Source of the DNA: Euryarchaeota archaeon UBA602
GTDB taxonomy: Archaea; Thermoplasmatota; Poseidoniia; Poseidoniales; Thalassarchaeaceae
Direction of reading: 5' to 3'
Assembly (NCBI GenBank): GCA_002498455.1
Contig: DAHO01000059.1
Span: 1-22,778, forward strand
DNA length: 22,778 bases
In this document: piece by piece, positions 14,614 to 21,257 of the stretch
How positions within the stretch are numbered: the stretch's first letter is position 1
How the letters are laid out: each line of letters begins with the position of its first letter
Translations under genes and position numbers: made by a program
Notes under the pieces: generated by a model
Told to the model about the DNA's origin: nothing
Database searches by the model: none
Seen by the model: only the letters and a program-made list of their open reading frames with translations

Positions 14614-15861
14614 TCAGTGGAACAGATCCTCAGGTGCATCGCCACGAGTTGAATTTGCCTTTTTGTCCTTAATCCGATCGATGGCTGTTCGGAAATCAGT
14701 AGCGTTAACCGATTTACGTTTTGAACGAATGGCGACCATTGCAGCTTCGACGCATGTTGCCTTCAAATCAGCACCACTGAAGCCTTTGGTTTGTGATACG
14801 ATTTTACCTACCGTGAGACCCTTGGTCTTAGGCATCTTGCCCATGTGAATGGCCAAAATCGCAGAACGACCCTCTTCATCAGGATAGGGTATTTCGATTA
14901 TGCGATCAAACCGCCCCGGTCGAAGTAAGGCTTCATCGAGTATATCTGGGCGATTGGTCGCGGAAATCAGTTTGACATCGTCTAATGCATCAAATCCGTC
15001 GAGTTCGGCCAATAATTGCATCAACGTACGCTGAACTTCTCGATCTCCACTGGTTGCGGTATCCAAACGCTTAGCCCCTATGGCATCGATTTCATCAATG
15101 AAAACAATCGATGGGGCTTTTTCACGGGCGAGGTCGAATAATTCACGGACCATTCGACCACCCTCACCAATGTATTTCTGAGCAAGTTCACTACCGACCA
15201 GTCGAATGAACGAACAATCAGTTGATGAAGCTACAGCCTTGGCTAGCATGGTTTTTCCACACCCGGGTGGACCTACCAAAAGGACACCCTTGGGTGGCTT
15301 GATTCCGAATCGAGTAAAGGATTCAGGCGATGTTAGGGGCAATTCAATGCTTTCACGAATGAGTTGTATTTGTTCATCCAGTCCACCGAGATCGTCATAG
15401 GTGATATCGGGCTTTTCAACCATTTCTGCACCTGTAACCAGTGGGTCCCATGCATCGTGTAGCACCTGAATCACAGAAAGCGTGTCTTGATTTAACGCGA
15501 CTCTTGCACCGGGTTTGAGTAACTCAGAATCGATCCGCTGATTGGCAGAAACTAGGAACACAGTGCCATTCGATGAGCGGACGACAACTCGACCTTCGTC
15601 AATGCAATCTTGGATATGTCCTACGATATGTGGCGGTGATCGAAGCATGCGAATTTCTTCTTCCAGCCGATTGACCTTCTTCTTTTGTTGACCCACTTCA
15701 TTTTCGAGATATACACGTTCGGTCAAGAGATTCTGCGCTTTTTCAGTCAATTCACGATAATCCTTCTCGAGACGGTTCAATTGACCTTCGATTCCATCAT
15801 CATCACGTTTACTCCTGTTGTCATCTGCACCGGGTGTGATGGCATCAGAATCAGTAGTCAT
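14614..15861 (-). CDS. pan: Proteasome-activating nucleotidase (AAA+ ATPase)
   Basis: A hexameric ATPase that unfolds proteins and feeds them to the archaeal 20S proteasome. The protein is 415 residues, as in the family. Residues 25-75 are an N-terminal coiled coil and about 78-135 an OB fold. The AAA+ core has Walker A GPPGCGKT (197-204), a pore-loop aromatic in KYIGEGG (229-235), Walker B VFIDEIDA (253-260), sensor-1 region ISATNRP, and Arg fingers in RPGRFDR (314-320). The last residues, LFH, fit the hydrophobic-Tyr/Phe-X tail that docks into the 20S ring, with Phe in place of Tyr. The ATG at 15861 has GAGGAG 5 nt upstream. It is divergent from aMBF1 and directly upstream of the formiminotransferase gene (37 bp). 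A Cdc48-type protein is excluded by the single AAA domain and the coiled coil. Confidence 0.95.
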   Translation of the reverse strand: MTTDSDAITPGADDNRSKRDDDGIEGQLNRLEKDYRELTEKAQNLLTERVYLENEVGQQKKKVNRLEEEIRMLRSPPHIVGHIQDCIDEGRVVVRSSNGTVFLVSANQRIDSELLKPGARVALNQDTLSVIQVLHDAWDPLVTGAEMVEKPDITYDDLGGLDEQIQLIRESIELPLTSPESFTRFGIKPPKGVLLVGPPGCGKTMLAKAVASSTDCSFIRLVGSELAQKYIGEGGRMVRELFDLAREKAPSIVFIDEIDAIGAKRLDTATSGDREVQRTLMQLLAELDGFDALDDVKLISATNRPDILDEALLRPGRFDRIIEIPYPDEEGRSAILAIHMGKMPKTKGLTVGKIVSQTKGFSGADLKATCVEAAMVAIRSKRKSVNATDFRTAIDRIKDKKANSTRGDAPEDLFH

Positions 15862-15866
15862 GATTA

Positions 15867-15872
15867 CTCCTC
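15867..15872 (-). promoter_or_regulatory. Shine-Dalgarno of pan, within a 7-codon leader ORF
   Basis: GAGGAG on the minus strand, 5 nt before ATG 15861. The same bases are the last two sense codons of a tiny frame (ATG at 15887, TAA at 15864-15866, peptide MNDVPEE). Whether the leader frame is translated is unknown. Confidence 0.5.
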
Positions 15873-15908
15873 AGGGACATCGTTCATGAATACTTCCTCG
15901 TCGATTAC

Positions 15909-15929
15909 TCAAAACTCAAACTTCAAAAC
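15909..15929. repeat. Three short repeats between pan and the aMBF1 gene
   Basis: TCAAAAC (15909-15915), TCAAAC (15916-15921) and TCAAAAC (15923-15929) lie in tandem in the 98-bp divergent promoter region. They could be a factor-binding array or chance in AT-rich DNA. No convincing TATA box was seen beside them. Confidence 0.3.
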
Positions 15930-15959
15930 ATACCGATTAGACCATCCACTGGTGACGGC

Positions 15960-16487
15960 ATGGGTGTGTGCGAAGTGTGTGGTGCAGAAAAAGTTGGTAC
16001 TCGAACTGCACGTAGCGGCCGCACCACGATCGATGCTTGTCTGAAATGCATCGAAAAGATGGGTTTGGAGGTTAGTACAACACCTACACCACGACGACCA
16101 GCGAATACACAGCGCCGCAACCTCGGAGGGCGAAACAGTGGCGGATATGGTGGTAGGGGTCAGAAGGGCAAGGACATCATGGTCCGTAATGCTCAGATTT
16201 TGCGTACAGATTTTGCCAGTGCCATCCGTGCAGCCAGAGAATCCAAAGGATGGGATCAAAGGGAATTGGCGAAACGTATGGCTGAGCGTGTCAACATTGT
16301 TCAGCACACTGAAGGTGGAAAACGCCCAACGGATGCGGTCATCAAGAAGTTTGAGCGCTTGCTGCAACTGAAATTGATGGTTGAGCGTGAGGCTGAAGAG
16401 GAGACCAATGTGAATCGTGCCTCAGATCGCCCTTTGACCATGGCAGATTTGTACGAACAAGCGAAAAAGGAATTGCGGGGTGATTAG
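15960..16487 (+). CDS. Archaeal multiprotein bridging factor 1 (zinc ribbon + HTH)
   Basis: A 175-residue protein with the archaeal MBF1 layout: a zinc ribbon with Cys4, Cys7, Cys27 and Cys30; a flexible basic Gly/Arg/Asn-rich linker (about 43-70); and a Cro/C1-type helix-turn-helix (about 80-140) containing the QRELAKRMAERVNIVQ and GGKRPTDAVIKKFERLL segments. In the family it associates with the ribosome/translation apparatus in archaea, while eukaryotic MBF1 bridges TBP and activators and acts in collided-ribosome responses. The ATG at 15960 is preceded by GGTGA 4 nt upstream. It is immediately followed by the Tsr3 gene (its TAG abuts the next ATG), making a translation-related pair. It diverges from pan across 98 bp. 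Confidence 0.92.
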   Translation: MGVCEVCGAEKVGTRTARSGRTTIDACLKCIEKMGLEVSTTPTPRRPANTQRRNLGGRNSGGYGGRGQKGKDIMVRNAQILRTDFASAIRAARESKGWDQRELAKRMAERVNIVQHTEGGKRPTDAVIKKFERLLQLKLMVEREAEEETNVNRASDRPLTMADLYEQAKKELRGD

Positions 16488-17033
16488 ATGAAAAAAGATG
16501 TGCCATTGCACATCATACACCTCGACCAAGATGACCCCAAAAAGTGTACTGCGCGTAAGTTGGCAGGTCGTGATTTGGCTCGATTACACTTTAACACACG
16601 CAGGCCACCCAGGCGAGGGTTTCTCTTAGATCCCTCTGCTGGAATCATCTTGGGACCCGATGATTTACCGCTCATTGAACGAGGAGCATCCCTCGTTGCA
16701 TTGGATTGCTCTTGGAAACAACTGCAAGATTCGATTACACGTATTCGTAAAACATCTCCGCGGCTTGAACCCAGGACATTGCCGATTGTATTGGCAGCCA
16801 ACCCTGTCTCATGGGGGAAACCTGGTAGATTAAGCACTGCAGAAGCACTCGCGGTGTGTTTGGTTTTATTGGGGAGGATGAGGCAGGCACAAGAAGTCCT
16901 GAGTCCATTCTCTTGGGGAGAGCAGTTCTTTACACTAAATCACGAACCCCTCGAAGCTTATCGTTGTTCAACGTCAAGAGAGGAACTCATATCCTTGCAA
17001 TGGGAGTTCTTTGACCGGCCCGATGAAAATTAG
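16488..17033 (+). CDS. tsr3: Tsr3-type rRNA aminocarboxypropyltransferase (DUF367)
   Basis: A 181-residue protein matching Tsr3, which transfers the 3-amino-3-carboxypropyl group from S-adenosylmethionine to a modified uridine of small-subunit rRNA. Conserved blocks are the early 'HLDQDDPKKCTARKLA' segment (11-26), LDPS at 47-50, ALDCSW at 71-76, and the most diagnostic stretch LPIVLAANPVSWGKPGRLST (98-117), then SPFSWGEQFFTLN. Length is normal for archaeal members. The ATG follows the aMBF1 stop without a gap (TAG-ATG), with GGGGTGA just upstream, so it is co-translated with aMBF1. Its last codons overlap the end of the convergent MetRS gene by 4 bp. Family assignment is firm; the exact rRNA position modified is assumed from homologues. 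Confidence 0.92.
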   Translation: MKKDVPLHIIHLDQDDPKKCTARKLAGRDLARLHFNTRRPPRRGFLLDPSAGIILGPDDLPLIERGASLVALDCSWKQLQDSITRIRKTSPRLEPRTLPIVLAANPVSWGKPGRLSTAEALAVCLVLLGRMRQAQEVLSPFSWGEQFFTLNHEPLEAYRCSTSREELISLQWEFFDRPDEN

Positions 17034-19291
17034 CGTACTCTAGAACCGTTGGCGATGTCACCATCAATGGTCACCAACTTCACCGCTCCATTCTCATCAT
17101 CTGCTGCGCAAATCATCCCTTCAGACATTACACCTCGAATCTTACGAGGAGCCAAGTTGGCAACAAAAACAATCGTTTTACCAGTCATTTCATCGGGTGA
17201 ATAGTAGGGTTTCATTCCAGCACAAACCGTTCGCCCATTATCGGTGCCATCGTCAATATTTACAATGTACAACTTGTCTGCATTCGGGTGATCTTCCACA
17301 CTACGAATCGTCCCCGTACGGAGCTCCATGCTCATGAAAGTCTCAAAATCCAAATATTGTATTCCTGTATTTTCATTGTCCATTTCAATCTCATCCTTTT
17401 TCGATTTTTTCCCGCTTCCCTTAATCCCATGTCCGGGATCTTTCTCAATCTGCTGACTATCATGGTCTGCGAGAGCCTCTTCTTCGGCGAGTATGGCATC
17501 TAAATCCAATCTTGAAAACAGAGGTTCACTAATCGACGACCATGTAATTGGTATGCTCCAGTCGGTTGCACTTTCATATGGAACGGTAGAAACTTCACCC
17601 TCTTGTCCCAACATGGACCACAATCGCTGCGAACTAAAAGGTAAGAATGGTTGACAAGTGATGGACAAGAATCGAGCCAATCTCCAACCAAAGGCGAGTT
17701 TAGATAATGAGATTTCCATTTGTGATTCGTAATCCACCTCATTCGTAGGTTCCTTACCGATGTACTGCCATGGCACGGCTTTCTGAATCATCTGATTGCC
17801 ATATTGGGCTGCTGACATAATGTGTCGCAGTGCTTCCTTGTATCGATGACGATTGAGACTCTGTGTGATTTGAACATATATTTCCTCAAGTCGGTTGCAT
17901 TCATCTTGACAATGTTCGAGGTTGTTGTACGCCAATAGTGGATTGTCGCCTCCAATTTTGTTGCCGAGACTCATTATTCGATTGACATAGTTACCATAAG
18001 CACCATTGAGTTCTGAATTGATTTTTTCAACGAAATCAGGCCAATTAAAATCAGTATCATGATTTTCAGGCATGTTAATACTGAGATAATAACGTAAGGT
18101 ATCGGGGTCAAATCGATCCAAAAATGAGGGCAACCAAATGGCATGCTTGCGACTTTTGCTAAATTGTCCACCTGCAAGCATCAAGTATTCCATCGCGGGA
18201 ACATTCGATTCCAGTGCCAGGTCACCAGGACCAGGTAATTGTACGGGGTCAGATTCACCTAATCCATTGTTTGCATGATTCAAACCCATAATCAAAGCGG
18301 GCCATATGACTGTATGGAAGGGGATGTTATCCTTGCCCAAGAAATAGAGGTGTCTGGGGTTCATACCGTCTTCAGACACACACCACCACTTCTTCCAGTC
18401 ATTTGAACAAGCATGCCTGCGAGACCAGATCCTAGCGCACGTATAGTAGCCCTGCACGGCCTCAAACCATACGTAAACGCACTTGCCATCCCATTCATCA
18501 CCCTCGAGGGGTAATGAAATGCCCCAATCGAGGTCCCGCGTCACTGCTCGGGGTCGCAAGCCCATATCCAGCCATTGTTTGGTCATGGCCCGTACGTTAG
18601 CTTTCCAAAGTGTTGAGCGTTCATTTGCATGATGTTCAAGTACTTCTTGAAATCGATCTAGTCGATAGAAAAAGTGCTCTGTGTCACGAATCTCGATGTT
18701 AGCTTCAGGGTTCATCTTTGAACGAGGATTGTTTAGTTCATGCGCCTCATAAGTCGCCCCACATTCATCGCATTGATCACCACGTGCCCCATCATCACCG
18801 CATACTGGACATTCACCCTCAACGTAGCGGTCGGGTAGAAATCGTCCTCCACCATCTGATCGGATTTCGTAATATTGTTGCATCGTTTTCTGCTCAAACA
18901 TACCTGCTTCCATTAGCGAATGAAAATTTTCTTGTACGAATTTTTTATGTTCATCATCAGAGGTGCGATTGAATAGTGAACCACCGTAATCAGGTCCTCT
19001 AGGATCGACATTGGGCTCCCATGAGCAACCCAAGTCAATCAATGCCTTCGTATTAATCGCATGATACCGATCTACAATCTCTTGTGGCTGTACACCCTCA
19101 GTTTCTGCAGTCACTGTGATGGGCGTGCCGTGCTCATCAGAACCCGAAACCATCAGCACGCGGTTGCCTAAGGCCCGCTCGTAGCGAGCATGAATATCCG
19201 GTGGCAAATAGCATCCAGCTACATGACCCAAGTGGAGAGGTCCATTCGCGTAAGGCCAGGCGACACAAATGAGGACGTGCTCATCGGCCAT
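17030..19291 (-). CDS. metG: Methionyl-tRNA synthetase
   Basis: A class I synthetase that charges tRNA-Met. From ATG 19291 it has 753 residues. The HIGH-type motif is HLGH at 20-23 (AWPYANGPLHLGH). A four-Cys zinc knuckle is at Cys161/164/174/177. The KMSKS-type loop is FSKSR at 377-381, with Phe for Met as is common in archaeal/eukaryotic-type enzymes. Next comes the helical anticodon-binding domain, and after a charged linker (about 625-645) a C-terminal EMAP-II/Trbp111-like OB-fold for tRNA binding (MSMELRTGTIRSVEDHPNAD; APRKIRGVMSEGMICAA). The frame runs on to 19360, but the ATG at 19291 has GGAGG 6 nt upstream and starts right after the CNNM stop, which fixes it. It is the last gene of the RDD-CNNM-metG run and converges on tsr3 with a 4-bp overlap. 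Confidence 0.97.
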   Translation of the reverse strand: MADEHVLICVAWPYANGPLHLGHVAGCYLPPDIHARYERALGNRVLMVSGSDEHGTPITVTAETEGVQPQEIVDRYHAINTKALIDLGCSWEPNVDPRGPDYGGSLFNRTSDDEHKKFVQENFHSLMEAGMFEQKTMQQYYEIRSDGGGRFLPDRYVEGECPVCGDDGARGDQCDECGATYEAHELNNPRSKMNPEANIEIRDTEHFFYRLDRFQEVLEHHANERSTLWKANVRAMTKQWLDMGLRPRAVTRDLDWGISLPLEGDEWDGKCVYVWFEAVQGYYTCARIWSRRHACSNDWKKWWCVSEDGMNPRHLYFLGKDNIPFHTVIWPALIMGLNHANNGLGESDPVQLPGPGDLALESNVPAMEYLMLAGGQFSKSRKHAIWLPSFLDRFDPDTLRYYLSINMPENHDTDFNWPDFVEKINSELNGAYGNYVNRIMSLGNKIGGDNPLLAYNNLEHCQDECNRLEEIYVQITQSLNRHRYKEALRHIMSAAQYGNQMIQKAVPWQYIGKEPTNEVDYESQMEISLSKLAFGWRLARFLSITCQPFLPFSSQRLWSMLGQEGEVSTVPYESATDWSIPITWSSISEPLFSRLDLDAILAEEEALADHDSQQIEKDPGHGIKGSGKKSKKDEIEMDNENTGIQYLDFETFMSMELRTGTIRSVEDHPNADKLYIVNIDDGTDNGRTVCAGMKPYYSPDEMTGKTIVFVANLAPRKIRGVMSEGMICAADDENGAVKLVTIDGDIANGSRVR

Positions 19292-19292
19292 A

Positions 19293-20378
19293 CTATTCCT
19301 CCGAGTCAGAATTGATTTCGTCACCATTGGTTTGCCCAAATTTTTCTTTAGCAAATTCACGAAGATCTTCAGCCGTTGTACCCTCTTCGATACCGTCTAA
19401 GTCGTCTTCGTCAACAATTTCGACACCAAGCAATGTTTCGATGACATCTTCCATCGTTAAGAGTCCACGAGTAGTACCAAATTCATCCTTTACAATCATG
19501 ATTTGCTCACGCTTGTCCAATAGGATATCTAGAGCTGCATCTACAGACTGATCACCTGAGCAGAATGTGACGGGTCGCATGAGTTCACTCATCAGTATGT
19601 CATCTTCATCGGCGGCTGCTTTGCGTAGGATATCGCTTCGAAGAACGATACCTTGGACGTCATCACTCGATTCACCAATGACAGGCAAACGTCCGTGGAT
19701 CATGATTGGAATTTCAGCGCGTGCCTTGTCGACAGACCAATCGGCATTTACTGTCGTCATTACAATGCCTGGCGTCATAACTTCGCTGACAAGAGTTTCT
19801 CTTAGTTTCAGGAGATTGGTGATGACTTTTTCTTCGTCTTCTTCGATGGCACCTTCAGATTCACCAATGTCTGCAAGGGCGACCAATTCTTCACGCGAGA
19901 CGGTTTCTTGCTCAGCTTCAGGGAACATCTTGCGGATGATTTCAATTGGAATGACGGCCCAAATCAAAATCAGGATTAGGAATCGGAGCAAGTAAGCACT
20001 GGGCACCGACAGTGATTTCCAATACAATGTACCGAGAGTTTTGGGGAGTATCTCGCTGAACAAAAGTACACCGATGGTTAGCAAGGCAGATGCTACAGCC
20101 ATTGCATATTGACCTTCATGAATGGCCTCAACTTGGGTACCAACGCCAAGCGCACCTACTGTGTGCGCAATCGTGTTCAAAGTCAGAATCGCGGTAAGGG
20201 GTCGCTCAGGATCTTCCTTGTAACTCACCCACATGGGTGCTGCGCGGCTTCCACTGGATTCGAGAACTGCTACGTGACCTCGACTCGTAGATAGGAGGAC
20301 GGCTTCCAATATGGAGCAAAGGAAAGACGCCCCAATGGCGACTGTGGCGTAAATGACAATCAGTGTTTCTGGACCCAT
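19293..20378 (-). CDS. CNNM/CorB-type membrane protein with CBS pair
   Basis: A 361-residue membrane protein of the CNNM (DUF21) family, implicated in Mg2+/divalent cation transport or its control. The N-terminal DUF21 domain has about four hydrophobic segments (roughly 4-30, 58-80, 90-112, 125-150), including the conserved LFSEILPKTLG motif near residue 106. An acidic-helix bundle follows (REELVALADIGESEGAIEEDE). Then come two CBS repeats (about 200-250 and 260-315; SEVMTPGIVMTTV and LMSELMRPVTF starts), expected to bind adenine nucleotides. It lacks the CorC/HlyC domain that many bacterial members carry, ending instead in an acidic tail. ATG 20378 is chosen because GAGGTG stands 9 nt before it; a GTG at 20390 lies inside that site. 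It is followed by metG after 1 bp. A palindrome and a TATA-like element lie upstream. Confidence 0.9.
   Translation of the reverse strand: MGPETLIVIYATVAIGASFLCSILEAVLLSTSRGHVAVLESSGSRAAPMWVSYKEDPERPLTAILTLNTIAHTVGALGVGTQVEAIHEGQYAMAVASALLTIGVLLFSEILPKTLGTLYWKSLSVPSAYLLRFLILILIWAVIPIEIIRKMFPEAEQETVSREELVALADIGESEGAIEEDEEKVITNLLKLRETLVSEVMTPGIVMTTVNADWSVDKARAEIPIMIHGRLPVIGESSDDVQGIVLRSDILRKAAADEDDILMSELMRPVTFCSGDQSVDAALDILLDKREQIMIVKDEFGTTRGLLTMEDVIETLLGVEIVDEDDLDGIEEGTTAEDLREFAKEKFGQTNGDEINSDSEE
19298..19302 (-). promoter_or_regulatory. Shine-Dalgarno deciding the metG start
   Basis: GGAGG on the minus strand, 6 nt before ATG 19291, within the last codons of the CNNM gene. It rules for this start over the longer frame to 19360. 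Confidence 0.65.
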
Positions 20379-20387
20379 TCGTTCTAG

Positions 20388-20393
20388 CACCTC
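20388..20393 (-). promoter_or_regulatory. Shine-Dalgarno deciding the CNNM start
   Basis: GAGGTG on the minus strand, 9 nt before ATG 20378. The competing GTG start at 20390 overlaps this site, so it is unlikely to be used. Confidence 0.6.
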
Positions 20394-20401
20394 AAATTAG
20401 T

Positions 20402-20420
20402 CTGTTGGGCAACCCAACAG
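20402..20420. promoter_or_regulatory. Perfect 8-bp inverted repeat upstream of the CNNM gene
   Basis: CTGTTGGG (20402-20409) and CCCAACAG (20413-20420) with a 3-nt centre CAA. As RNA it would be a stable GC-containing hairpin; as DNA it is a good operator half-site pair. It lies about 30 bp after the RDD gene stop and 24 bp before the CNNM ATG, around the start point predicted from the TATA-like element at 20431-20437. No T-run follows, so a simple terminator is less likely. Confidence 0.5.
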
Positions 20421-20430
20421 TATCGAGACA

Positions 20431-20437
20431 GTATATC
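20431..20437 (-). promoter_or_regulatory. TATA-like element for the CNNM-metG unit
   Basis: GATATAC on the minus strand, about 56 bp before ATG 20378. With the usual ~26 bp to the start point, transcription would begin near 20408, inside the inverted repeat, giving a leader of about 30 nt that holds the Shine-Dalgarno site. Confidence 0.35.
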
Positions 20438-20449
20438 GGTTGACAGTCT

Positions 20450-21253
20450 TCAGTCATCGCTTTCGGCATCCTCATCATCTGCTGAGCCTGACCAGCCCTT
20501 CTTTTCACCCCAGTCACCGAGTGATTCAAGGCGTGACATCCACCGACTTTCACCAGTATCGGCTCTCTCGGCGACTACATACCAGCAACCATAAATTGCA
20601 TCGTACATATTCTGGTTTTGGCCGTTGGCAACTCGCAACTTTGTAACGATGTAATTTGCAAGTGGCACCAGTAAAAACAGCGCTGCATAGACCAGCATTC
20701 TTGTACCTTCACTCTTCGTTGATGGATCGGATAAATTTCCTCCACCCATGGCGAGCAATGCCAAACCGGTCATCACGAACAATGCGGTCAAATTGGATAG
20801 GAACAAATGGGTCCAGTGTGGATGGTTTCCTTTGTGATTCACATATCGTGAACGAGTCAAAAACATCCCTACAGTGCGATTTGTCTTCATAGGTAGTACA
20901 ATCATATTTACCAGTAATGGAATCATTGCACCAAGCAAGAACAGAGTTGGGTCAAAGTTTGATCCCGTTGCAGTCAATGCGATGAGCCCAATTACACCTG
21001 CATAAGTAATGATGAAATCAACCAATCGTCGAGCACCCTTTGATGCACGTCCAGCAAGCTGGAATTCATCCGGCATTTCACGTGCGACTCGCTCTTTGCG
21101 CTCACGTGGTTCCCGTGCTTTCTTTACCTTGACAGGTTTTGGTGCTTTTTCGGCTTTTTGGGCTTTGACGGCCTTGGCTGGCTTTGCCTTCTTAGCCGCC
21201 TTTTTTGGTGCGCTATCGTCTTTCTTTTTGCCAGCTTTCTCTAGGAGTCCCAT
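20450..21253 (-). CDS. RDD-family membrane protein with Lys/Ala/Pro-rich N-terminus
   Basis: A 267-residue protein. Residues 1-60 are a very basic, low-complexity Lys/Ala/Pro tail, probably cytoplasmic and disordered. Residues 69-230 form an RDD-type domain: the RRLVDFII start of helix 1 (75-82), hydrophobic segments at about 78-98, 103-122, 150-172 and 186-204, and the C-terminal NMYDAIYGCWYVV (215-227), which corresponds to the conserved Asp-containing end of RDD domains. The tail after 228 is polar and acidic. RDD proteins are poorly defined; some have been linked to ion or solute transport. ATG 21253 is chosen (upstream gene stops 4 bp before, GGAG about 9 nt upstream); an upstream in-frame start at 21277 would overlap that gene. 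It is cotranscribed with the EF-hand gene upstream. Confidence 0.8.
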   Translation of the reverse strand: MGLLEKAGKKKDDSAPKKAAKKAKPAKAVKAQKAEKAPKPVKVKKAREPRERKERVAREMPDEFQLAGRASKGARRLVDFIITYAGVIGLIALTATGSNFDPTLFLLGAMIPLLVNMIVLPMKTNRTVGMFLTRSRYVNHKGNHPHWTHLFLSNLTALFVMTGLALLAMGGGNLSDPSTKSEGTRMLVYAALFLLVPLANYIVTKLRVANGQNQNMYDAIYGCWYVVAERADTGESRWMSRLESLGDWGEKKGWSGSADDEDAESDD

Positions 21254-21257
21254 AATG

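Noticed and set aside
14577..14645. Longer formiminotransferase start (GTG at 14645 or ATG at 14597)
   Set aside because: The GTG start would overlap pan by 32 bp, and both add residues before the conserved IECVPNFSEGRD start.
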